This document shows, one piece after another, positions 15,871 to 23,200 of a DNA stretch of 32,531 nucleotides (position 1 is the first letter of the stretch; each line of letters begins with the position of its first letter). A program made the translations under genes and the position numbers. The stretch is from an uncultured Tessaracoccus sp. (lineage in GTDB: Bacteria > Actinomycetota > Actinomycetes > Propionibacteriales > Propionibacteriaceae): contig NZ_CAMYPD010000033.1 in assembly GCF_947286155.1 (NCBI RefSeq), positions 1 through 32,531 of the forward strand, in the 5' to 3' direction. The notes under the pieces were generated by a model. That model saw nothing but the letters and a program-made list of their open reading frames with translations, did no database searches and was not told the origin of the DNA.

Positions 15871-16463
15871 CGCTGCACCTTCTTGGCCTGCTTTTTCGCG
15901 GCCTTCTTCGCCTTCTTCGCCTGCTTACGGGCCTGTTTCTTGGCCTTCTTCGCGTGAGACTTCAGCTGACTCGGCGAGAGATTGCTGTTCGACTTGGATG
16001 CGGAGTCGATGCGATGCCCGGCACGCCAGCTGAGGCTGGGGCGGCCGTGGAGGTCCATCGAGCCGACGACGGCAGCGCCCAGCAGCGCGAGACGTTTCAT
16101 CACTTCGGCACGGCCGGCCTTCTTCTCCTCGGCGGAGGCATCTTCGGAGGGGGCGACGATGGCGGCATCCAGCGCGGCTGCGGGGATGAGGAGCGCAGCT
16201 CCAAGGCGACGACCAATGCCTGTGGCGTACATGAGGCCGCCCAGCACCTTGCAGGCGCCGCCGATGCGCACCCACGTCTCGGCGCGCTCGGGAACCGACG
16301 AGGAGTATGCGGCCGGAACTACGCGCTGTACCAGCGGGACGGCCTTCTCAGTGGCGCCTTCGGCCTTCGAAGCGAGCTCATCCGTCTTGCGGAATGCTTC
16401 GATGCCGTCGACGATAAACCAGCTACCAAACAGGGAACGTGCTGCGAATCGAACAAGACTCAT
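15867..16463 (-). CDS. DoxX family membrane protein with Lys/Ala-rich tail
   Basis: 198 residues. Residues 1-150 fit the DoxX family: SLFGSWFIVDGIEAFRKTDE, RIGGACKVLGGLMYATGIGRR, and the ending PSLSWRAGHR, with about four membrane helices. The last 35 residues are an extended basic tail built from KKAKKQARK-like units, with about half of the residues lysine or arginine, resembling histone H1-type or membrane-surface binding tails. Role unknown. It is the first gene of the DoxX-aroA-rsgA operon. A TAGGCT hexamer ends 7 nt before the ATG, so its mRNA may have almost no leader. Confidence 0.8.
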   Translation of the reverse strand: MSLVRFAARSLFGSWFIVDGIEAFRKTDELASKAEGATEKAVPLVQRVVPAAYSSSVPERAETWVRIGGACKVLGGLMYATGIGRRLGAALLIPAAALDAAIVAPSEDASAEEKKAGRAEVMKRLALLGAAVVGSMDLHGRPSLSWRAGHRIDSASKSNSNLSPSQLKSHAKKAKKQARKQAKKAKKAAKKQAKKVQR

Positions 16464-16574
16464 ACCAGCCAGCCTACCTGCTCACTAGAGCTTCATGCGC
16501 GTGTTTCACCGCAACGCTCGCGTTCATCGTGGAACACCGCCTGGAATGTGACATCCAACTAGCTTGTCAACTCC

Positions 16575-16600
16575 GGAATAGAACGCCTTCTTGCTGCGTT
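16575..16600 (+). promoter_or_regulatory. SigR/SigH-type autoregulatory promoter
   Basis: GGAAT (16575-16579), 18 bp, then GTT (16598-16600): the exact consensus for the disulfide-stress sigma factor SigR/SigH. The transcription start would lie near 16607-16610, on or next to an in-frame ATG at 16610. A second, weaker candidate GGAAT-N18-GTC lies at 16543-16568. The gene thus very probably activates its own transcription. Confidence 0.75.
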
Positions 16601-16667
16601 TGGTTGAACATGGCGCAGATCGCATCCACGACGAGGAACATACGGCCACTCGCGGTGTGCTGTGCGC

Positions 16668-16673
16668 TACTGT
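16668..16673 (+). promoter_or_regulatory. candidate housekeeping -10 for the short SigR form
   Basis: TACTGT ends 8 nt before the ATG at 16682. Transcription would start at about 16680, giving a near-leaderless mRNA for the short protein only. No clear -35 is seen. Confidence 0.35.
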
Positions 16674-16681
16674 GTGGGGTG

Positions 16682-17272
16682 ATGAACACGTCCACCGAGG
16701 TTGCGGAGGCGCCTGACTCCTTCGAAGACGAGGCGTTAGCGCTCATTGACCGCCTGTACGGTGCGGCGCTGGGTATGACGAAGAATCCTGCGGATGCCGA
16801 GGACGTGGTGCAGGAAACGTACGCCAAAGCCTTCAAGGCCAGAGATTCGTTCAAGCCGGGCACCAACCTCAAGGCCTGGCTCTACCGGATTCTCACCAAT
16901 ACCTACATCTCGCACTACCGCAAGGCTCAGCGCTCTCCACAGATCTCCGGTGCGTCCGACATCGAGGATTGGCAGATCGCCAACGCTGCGTCGCACGATT
17001 CCCGCGGCCTGCGCTCGGCCGAAATGGAAGCACTCGATCAGATTCCCGACGGCGCCGTCGCCGATGCGTTGGGCAACCTGGGAGAGCAGTACCGCATCGC
17101 TGTGTGGCTCGCGGACGTCGAAGGATTCTCCTACAAAGAGATTGCCGAGATCATGGATACGCCGATGGGCACCGTCATGAGCAGAATCAATCGAGGGCGC
17201 AAGCAGCTGCGAGAAGCACTCGCCGACTACGCCATCGAGCACGGCTTCCTGCGAGGGGAGGAACAACGATGA
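16682..17272 (+). CDS. sigR: ECF sigma factor of the SigR/SigH (redox stress) type
   Basis: 196 residues from the ATG at 16682, or 220 from an in-frame ATG at 16610. Region 2 (about 15-85) has LYGAALGMTKNPADAEDVVQ, ETYAKAFK and LKAWLYRILTNTYISHYRK; region 4 (about 130-180) has GFSYKEIAEIMDTPMGTVMSR. These match SigR of Streptomyces and SigH of mycobacteria, which direct thiol-oxidative stress genes. The next gene, overlapping by 4 nt, is its zinc-binding anti-sigma factor. The SigR-type promoter sits just before the upstream ATG, so induced mRNA would encode the longer form, as known for SigR' in Streptomyces. The extension contains three cysteines (CCALLC). Neither start has a good ribosome binding site, in line with leaderless messages. 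Confidence 0.92.
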   Translation: MNTSTEVAEAPDSFEDEALALIDRLYGAALGMTKNPADAEDVVQETYAKAFKARDSFKPGTNLKAWLYRILTNTYISHYRKAQRSPQISGASDIEDWQIANAASHDSRGLRSAEMEALDQIPDGAVADALGNLGEQYRIAVWLADVEGFSYKEIAEIMDTPMGTVMSRINRGRKQLREALADYAIEHGFLRGEEQR

Positions 17273-17526
17273 GTGATTTCTCTCACGAACACGATGAAGT
17301 CGATGAGTGCGTCGCCGCGCTCGAACGAGTGCACGCGTTCCTGCATCATGAACTCGTCGACGCCGATGCCGACGCGATTCGCCACCACCTGCACGCCTGT
17401 GAGCGATGTATGGAGAATTTCGAGATTGAAAGCACGATCAACGAGATGATCCGCCGCTCTGCAGCGACGAAGGCGCCCTCATCGTTGACCATCAGAGTTC
17501 AGTCGCTGCGCATCAGGCGTAGCTGA
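17269..17526 (+). CDS. rsrA: zinc-binding anti-sigma factor, RsrA/RshA type
   Basis: 85 residues with the ZAS motif H-x3-C-x2-C in HLHACERCMENF, plus an upstream Cys (DECVAAL) and His residues as further zinc ligands. In this family reduced protein holds SigR inactive; disulfide formation expels zinc and frees the sigma factor. The ATG overlaps the sigR stop codon (ATGA), giving coupled translation. Its C-terminal tail (about 60-85) is basic, ending in RVQSLRIRRS. Confidence 0.9.
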   Translation: MSDFSHEHDEVDECVAALERVHAFLHHELVDADADAIRHHLHACERCMENFEIESTINEMIRRSAATKAPSSLTIRVQSLRIRRS

Positions 17527-17550
17527 CGTCCACACTTCGTGCCGCGCATC

Positions 17551-17582
17551 AAAAAGCCCCCACCATCTGCTGGCGGGGGCTT
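17551..17582 (-). terminator. strong intrinsic terminator of the bL37 gene
   Basis: Stem AAGCCCCC/GGGGGCTT, extended by CC/GG past one mismatch, with a 7-nt loop (17554-17582). On the minus strand it is followed by a T-run (complement of AAAAA at 17551-17555), so it terminates the minus-strand bL37 transcript just after its stop at 17590. It can also serve rsrA from the other side. Confidence 0.8.
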
Positions 17583-17589
17583 CGTCACG

Positions 17590-17664
17590 TCAGGCGTTGG
17601 GACGCTTGCCGTGGTTGGCCTGGTTCTTACGACGCGCGCGACGCTTACGACCTCTCTTACCCAT
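17590..17664 (-). CDS. 50S ribosomal protein bL37 (AURKAIP1/COX24-domain), 24 residues
   Basis: A tiny gene encoding 24 residues, about half of them Arg or Lys, beginning MGKRGRKRRARR and ending HGKRPNA. This is the actinobacterial bL37 protein seen in mycobacterial ribosome structures, often annotated as an AURKAIP1/COX24-domain protein. An ideal ribosome binding site AAGGAG lies 7 nt before the ATG, and an intrinsic terminator follows 8 nt after the stop codon. It sits alone on the minus strand between rsrA and pdtaS. It is easily missed by gene finders because of its length. Confidence 0.93.
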   Translation of the reverse strand: MGKRGRKRRARRKNQANHGKRPNA

Positions 17665-17717
17665 GCTGATACTCCTTGCTTGATGTTGCAGCAGTCCATT
17701 GTGGCACAGTTATGGTC

Positions 17718-19181
17718 ATGCTTGATGCCGATCTCCTCACAGATTCCGAATGGTTGGATGCTTTCGTCGACCAATGGCATGTGCTGGCGGACCTGAGTTT
17801 TTCCGATTTGGTGCTGTGGAGGCCCGTCGATGAGGATGGCTCAGCGTTCCTGTGCACGAACCAAGTTCGTCCTGTGACGGGGCCGACGGCCATCGAACAC
17901 GACATCATTGGAGAGCGCATCTCGTTCGAGGAAGCCGACCATCCGGTGTTTGGCGCTTGGATGACCCACGACATCGTGGAGACCAGCGATAACGCGCTCG
18001 GAGCGGGAATTCCCGTCGATGTCTGGGCCATTCCCGTGTTTCGACGAGAGCAGGTGATCGCCGTCGTCGAACGCCATACCAACCAGATGGGCGTGCGTGT
18101 CACAGGAGGATTGGAGGAGAACTCGCTCGAGATTGCCGACGTGCTCGCCCACATGCTTGTGCGTGGAGAATTCCCTCTGCTTCAACCCGCAGACAAGGCG
18201 CTCGCGCCGAAGGTGGCCGACGGCCTACTGCGCGTGCAGCCCGACGGCATGATCACCTACGCGAGTCCAAACGCGGTGACCGGATTTCGTCGCCTGGGCG
18301 CGGTCGGGGATATTGAGGGGGAGACGTTCCGCGAGCTCACCAGCGGGCTGCGCGAGGGTGTCGAAGGCGTGGGACAGACCGTGCAAGGCGATCTGGACGG
18401 CACGCTCAGCCTGGAGTTTGAGCTCAGCCGGGACAACGCGTCGATGCGGTTCCTCCTCATGCCACTCTGGCGAGAGCGACGATCCGCCGGCATGCTGGTG
18501 CTCTGCCGCGACACGACGGATCTGCGACGTCGCGACCGCATGCTCGTCACCAAGGACGCCACGATCCGAGAGATCCATCACCGCGTGAAGAACAACCTCC
18601 AGACGGTCGCAGCGTTGCTGCGAATGCAGTCTCGACGTCTGGAGTCGCCCGAAGGGAAGGAGGCGCTGCGTGATGCGATGCGTCGCGTGAGTTCTATCGC
18701 CGTCGTGCACGAGACACTCAGCCAGTCGCTCACCGAAGACGTCGAATTCGATGACATCTGCGACAAGATTCTTGACATGGTCGGAGACCTGGCTGCTGCC
18801 TCGGGCACGGTCAAGGCCGAGCGAATCGGATCGTTCGGTGTCGTTCCAGCCGGGGTTGCCACGTCGCTGTCGATGGTGGTGACGGAACTGTGCCAGAACG
18901 CGATCGAGCACGGCCTGCATAGTTCGTCGGGCACGGTACAAGTGATCCCTGAACGCACCGACGAGACGCTCTACATCCGCATCCGCGACGACGGCGCAGG
19001 ACTACCGGAGGGGTTCACCTTGGGGCATCAGCGCAGCCTGGGATTATCGATCATCCAAACCCTCATCGGCGACCTGTCCGGAACGTTCGAGTTGCGGAAC
19101 CGAGACGGGGCCCAGGGCACGGAAGCCATCATTGCGCTACCTTTAGCGCAGATGCGCGCCAAAGGTAAAGGAAAGGGGTAG
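17718..19181 (+). CDS. pdtaS: PdtaS-like sensor histidine kinase (GAF-PAS-HisKA_2)
   Basis: About 487 residues, no membrane segment, so a cytosolic kinase. A GAF-like domain (about 10-150, starting WHVLADLSFSDLVLW) is followed by a PAS-like domain (about 165-275), a HisKA_2 box with IREIHHRVKNNLQTVAALLR (phospho-acceptor His at 287) and a HATPase_c domain (ELCQNAIEHG, DDGAGLPEGF, GLSIIQTL). This matches PdtaS of Mycobacterium tuberculosis, which phosphorylates the antiterminator PdtaR; that partner is not in this window. ATGs at 17712 and 17718 are both possible; CACAGT ends 7 nt before the second. The C-terminus is basic (MRAKGKGKG). Neighbours whiB1 and sigR repeat the mycobacterial arrangement. 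Confidence 0.9.
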   Translation: MLDADLLTDSEWLDAFVDQWHVLADLSFSDLVLWRPVDEDGSAFLCTNQVRPVTGPTAIEHDIIGERISFEEADHPVFGAWMTHDIVETSDNALGAGIPVDVWAIPVFRREQVIAVVERHTNQMGVRVTGGLEENSLEIADVLAHMLVRGEFPLLQPADKALAPKVADGLLRVQPDGMITYASPNAVTGFRRLGAVGDIEGETFRELTSGLREGVEGVGQTVQGDLDGTLSLEFELSRDNASMRFLLMPLWRERRSAGMLVLCRDTTDLRRRDRMLVTKDATIREIHHRVKNNLQTVAALLRMQSRRLESPEGKEALRDAMRRVSSIAVVHETLSQSLTEDVEFDDICDKILDMVGDLAAASGTVKAERIGSFGVVPAGVATSLSMVVTELCQNAIEHGLHSSSGTVQVIPERTDETLYIRIRDDGAGLPEGFTLGHQRSLGLSIIQTLIGDLSGTFELRNRDGAQGTEAIIALPLAQMRAKGKGKG

Positions 19182-19187
19182 CGACGG

Positions 19188-19439
19188 TTAGTTGTTGCGC
19201 AGGCGCGTGCGGGCGTTGCGGCGCTTGATGGCGCGGCGCTCGTCCTCGCTCATACCGCCCCAGACACCGTGGTCTTGGCCGGCTTCGAGGGCCCAGGCGA
19301 GGCACTGATCCATGACCTCACACTTGTGACAGATTTTCTTCGCTTCTTCGACTTGAGCCAAAGCAGGGCCAGTGTTGCCGACCGGGAAGAAGAGCTCGGG
19401 ATCCTCAGTCAGGCACGCAGCCTTATGACGCCAGTCCAT
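19188..19439 (-). CDS. whiB1: WhiB-family iron-sulfur regulator, WhiB1 type
   Basis: 83 residues. The four cluster cysteines are in KAACLTEDPELFFP and the C-x2-C-x5-C block KKICHKCEVMDQCLAW, followed by the GVWGG turn and the basic tail RRAIKRRNARTRLRNN that contacts DNA. The sequence and length match WhiB1, a [4Fe-4S] protein that binds the primary sigma factor and responds to nitric oxide. The ATG at 19439 is chosen: GGAAGGAG lies 8 nt upstream, and the conserved MDWRHKA begins there. It converges on pdtaS with 6 nt between stop codons. Confidence 0.93.
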   Translation of the reverse strand: MDWRHKAACLTEDPELFFPVGNTGPALAQVEEAKKICHKCEVMDQCLAWALEAGQDHGVWGGMSEDERRAIKRRNARTRLRNN

Positions 19440-19483
19440 CCAACACGCTCCTTCCAACGTCGCCTCGACAACCAAACCATTGA

Positions 19484-19512
19484 ACGATATCCCGGAACAC
19501 TCCGTGGGACAA
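19484..19512 (-). promoter_or_regulatory. whiB1 promoter
   Basis: On the minus strand TTGTCC (19512-19507) and TATCGT (19489-19484) are separated by 17 bp, a good housekeeping arrangement. Transcription would start near 19477, giving a leader of about 38 nt with the ribosome binding site. The spacer contains the small palindrome CGGAGTGTTCCG. An 8-bp inverted repeat, CAAACCAT (19473) with ATGGTTTG (19537), flanks the promoter and could be regulatory. Confidence 0.5.
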
Positions 19513-19670
19513 GACCTTTTGCCTACTCAATGGGCGATGGTTTGAGATTATGTGCGCCGAACGGCCATGGCAACGGCGCGCTTACTTGTGTGCTCTTTTC
19601 AGCATACAAGCGGCTAGACCACCGGCATAGGGTTTTCGTCGAGCATTGGCAGGAAATAGGGGAATGCGGG

Positions 19671-20066
19671 ATGCTTATGGGTATGCCTGAAGCCTTACGT
19701 CGACGACTCAGCCCCTGGCCTTACGGAGCTGCGGTCGTCATGACTGCCCTCACCGCGGCCATCATCGTCGGGGCCGGTGTGTGGGCGCTGGTTTCGCACA
19801 CACAAGCGCTGGGATTAAGCGTCGGTATTGTGCTCCTCATCTACGGGCTCATCATTGCGGGCGTAGCGGGGCTCGCATGGGTACGGCAGCCATTGGCATG
19901 GGGGTTGCTCGTCGCAGTGTCGCTGCTGAATGCCTGCACCGCCGCATCGTTCCTGCAAACCGAGTCATCAGGCCAGTGGTGGCTGGCGCTATCTTGGCTG
20001 GCGTTTGCCATTGCCACGGGCGTGTTCTCGATGCTGCCGCAAACGAGAGCGGCCCTACAGCGTTAA
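19671..20066 (+). CDS. small integral membrane protein with four helices
   Basis: 131 residues with four clear hydrophobic segments (about 15-40, 47-72, 75-95, 103-122) and a short basic N-terminus (EALRRRLSPW), which should lie in the cytoplasm. No domain is recognised. AGGGGA lies 7 nt before the ATG at 19671; an in-frame ATG at 19683 is an alternative. In Mycobacterium tuberculosis a membrane protein of similar size is also found close to whiB1, so this may be its positional counterpart. The end of the gene overlaps a terminator hairpin. Confidence 0.65.
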   Translation: MLMGMPEALRRRLSPWPYGAAVVMTALTAAIIVGAGVWALVSHTQALGLSVGIVLLIYGLIIAGVAGLAWVRQPLAWGLLVAVSLLNACTAASFLQTESSGQWWLALSWLAFAIATGVFSMLPQTRAALQR

Positions 20067-20084
20067 ACTGCAGGACCGCTCTCG
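20046..20084. terminator. bidirectional hairpin between convergent genes
   Basis: GAGAGCGG pairs with CCGCTCTC; after one C/A mismatch the stem continues CCT/AGG and CAG/CTG around a small loop. It overlaps the last codons of the membrane protein gene and lies just past the end of the DUF6104 gene. A T-run is absent, so it may act with Rho. Confidence 0.5.
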
Positions 20085-20094
20085 TCATCGTCGC

Positions 20095-20271
20095 TTATTC
20101 GTCGTCGTCATCCAATCTGGCAAGCCAGGATGCGAGGCGCTCGATCGGTGTCTCGAACTCCGGATTGAGGTCAACGAAGGTTCGCAAGTGCTCCGCGAGC
20201 CACTCAAACGAGACTTCCTCGTCACCTCGACGGTCGACGAGTTCTTCCAGCCCTCGGTCGGTGAAGTACAA
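20095..20271 (-). CDS. DUF6104 family protein, TTG start, coupled to kgd
   Basis: 58 residues: YFTDRGLEELVDRRGDEEV, FEWLAEHLRTFVDLNPEFE and an acidic end LARLDDDDE. This matches the small actinobacterial DUF6104 proteins, which are commonly found right after kgd. Function unknown. The TTG at 20271 is chosen because conservation starts there and GGAGG lies 8 nt upstream, within the last codons of kgd. The kgd stop codon ends one base before this start, so translation is probably coupled. The much longer open frame upstream is kgd sequence in the wrong frame. Confidence 0.8.
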   Translation of the reverse strand: MYFTDRGLEELVDRRGDEEVSFEWLAEHLRTFVDLNPEFETPIERLASWLARLDDDDE

Positions 20272-20272
20272 C

Positions 20273-23200
20273 TCATGCCTCCATCGCGCGACGCATGAGT
20301 TCTGCTTCTTCTTCCAGGTGGCGCTTCGCGGAACCGACGGAAGGTGCCGACGACCACGGCCGGGTGATCGGCTTGAGCGTGATCTCCTGATCGGGCAGAT
20401 GCTTGCGCAGCGCGTCCACGAGATGCAGTGCCATGAACGGCCAAGCGCCCTGGTTTTCGGGCTCATCCTGCACGAAGCGAATGTCGGTGACATGCGCGTA
20501 CCGCTGCAGGATCTTGGCTAGATCCTCGTCGGGCAGTGGGTAGAGGCGTTCGAGGCTGACGATAGCCACCTTGCCCTCCAAGCCCTGCTTCTCGCGGGCC
20601 TTGACGAGATCCCATCGGATCTTGCCGGAGCACAGCAGCACGCGCTCCACCTTGCCGGCATCCGTGATCGACGGATCGTCGAGCGCGGGGTGCCACCTGC
20701 CCGAGGTGAACTCGTCGGGCTGCGACGTGGCCAGCTTGTTGCGCAGCATGGACTTCGGCGTCGCGATGACCAGCGGGCGGTGGTAGTTCACGTACGCGTG
20801 GTTGCGCAGGAGGTGGAAATGGCTCGCCGGGGTGGACGGCTGGCACACAGCCAGCGCATTCTCGGCGCACAGCTGCAGCCACCGTTCAATACGCGCCGAG
20901 CTGTGGTCGGGGCCCTGACCTTCGTAACCGTGCGGCAGCAGCAGCACGACGCCCGACTTCTGGCTCCATTTCGCGTCGGCGGAGGAGATGAACTCGTCGG
21001 CGATGATCTGCGCGCCGTTGGCGAAGTCGCCGAACTGAGCCTCCCACAGCACAAGCGCGTCGGGGCGCGCCACCGAGTAACCGTACTCGAAGCCCATCAC
21101 GGCATATTCAGACAGGAGCGAATCGTAGATCTCGAACGGAGCCTGATCGTCGGTGAGGTGCTTCATGGGCACGTAGGCTTCATTGGTGACACGGTCAACG
21201 ACGGCAGCGAAACGCTGCGAGAACGTACCGCGACGGGTGTCCTGCCCGGACATGCGCACCGGACGCCCCTCCATCATGAGCGACCCGAAAGCGAGCAGCT
21301 CTGCGGTAGCCCAGTCGATGGGCCCTTCGAGGATCGACTTTGCGCGACGCTCCATCTGTGGGAGCACCTTCTTGTGCACTTGGAATCCCTCAGGGAACGT
21401 GCGATGTGCTTCGGCGATGCGGCGCACTGAGTCGGGTGTGATCTCCGTGAGACGCTGGTCAGGCTTGGTGGGGTAGTAGGGCACCTTGCGGTACTCCTCA
21501 TCCACCTCGTCCTGGCTCTCGCGCATCTCCTTGAACACGCCCTCGAGCCGTTCACGGAAGCGGTTCATGACGTCCTCGGCGTCGCTCATCGAGATATCGC
21601 CACGTCCGATCAGCGACTCGGTGTAGAGCCGCCTGGTGGAGCGCTTCTGTTCGATGAGGTCGTACATCTTCGGCTGCGTGAAGCTCGGATCATCGCCCTC
21701 ATTGTGGCCGCGACGGCGGTAGCAGACGAGGTCGATGACAACATCCTTGTGGAACGCCTGCCGGTATTCGAACGCAATGCGCGCGGCGCGGATGCAGGCG
21801 TCAGGGTCGTCGCCATTGACATGCAGCACCGGAGCTCCAATGGCCTTGGCGACGTCGGTGCAATAGGTGGCAGACCGAGACTCCACGGGGGAGGTGGTGA
21901 ATCCCACCTGGTTGTTCACCACGACATGGATGGTGCCACCCACCTTGTAACCGCGCAGCTGGCTCATCTGGAGCGTCTCGAAGACCACGCCCTGCCCAGA
22001 GAATGACGCATCACCGTGCAGGAGGATGGGCAGCACGGGGAAATCGTCGCCGCCGAGCACGTCCTGCTTCGCGCGGGTAATACCCATGAGCACGGGGTTC
22101 ACAGCCTCGAGGTGCGACGGGTTCGCCGCCACCGAGGTCTTGATCGACTTCCCGTTTGACGCGACGAAGACACCTTCGTTGCCGAGGTGGTACTTCACAT
22201 CGCCAGTGCCCTTGGTGTCGGCGACGCCGTCAAACTCGCGGAAGATCTGCCCATACTTCTTGCCGACGATGTTGGCCAGCACGTTCAGCCGTCCACGGTG
22301 AGGCATGCCGATGCACACCTCGTCGAGCGAATCATTCGCTGCGCGCTGGGCCACCTCATCGAGTAGCACGATGAGTGATTCGCCGCCTTCCAACGAGAAA
22401 CGCTTTTGGCCGACGAACTTCGTCTGGAGGAAAGTTTCAAAGATCTCGGCTTCGTTGAGCTTGTCGAGGGCGTGCATGTGCTCTTCGTGGGAGAGGGGGG
22501 TGCGTGCCTGCTCGAGGCGCGACTGGAACCACGTGCGCTGCTCGTTGTCTGCAATATGCATGTACTCGACGGCGAGCGTGCGGCAGTAGGAATCCTGCAG
22601 CCTAGCCAGAATGTCACGCAGCGTCATGTAGCGACGCGGCTCGCCACCGAGCGTGCCGATGGGGAACTCGCGATCCAAATCCCAGATGGTGAGGCCGTGG
22701 GCCTCCAGGCTGAGTTGCTCGTTGCTTCGGGCACGGTATTCGAGCGGATCGGTGTCTGCCACGAGGTGCCCGAATGCGCGATAGGCGTTGATGAGCTCAA
22801 TCACCCGGGCCTGCTTCGACACCTGATCCGGGCGATGCGCGGAAACATCCGCAGCCCAACGCAGCGGCTCGTAGGGGATACGCAGCGCCTCGAAGATTTC
22901 GTCGTAGAACCCGCTGTTGCCCAGAAGGAGCTCGTGAAGCACCTTGAGGAACTCGCCGGATTCAGCGCCCTGGATAATCCGGTGATCGTAGGTGGAGGTG
23001 AGCGTGGTCATCTTCGAGACCCCGAGCTCCAAAATTCGGGAGCTCGACATGCCCTGGAACTCTGCCGGGTAGTCGATATTGCCCACACCGAGGATGAGCC
23101 CCTGGCCGTTCATGAGGCGCGGCACAGAGTGGTTCGTGCCGATGCCGCCGGGGTTGGTGATGGTGGCAGTCGTCTTCGCGAAGTCGTCGACGGTGAGCTG

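Noticed and set aside
16543..16568. Second SigR-type promoter GGAAT-N18-GTC
   Set aside because: The -10 differs from GTT and a perfect promoter lies 32 bp downstream; mentioned there but not listed as a separate feature.
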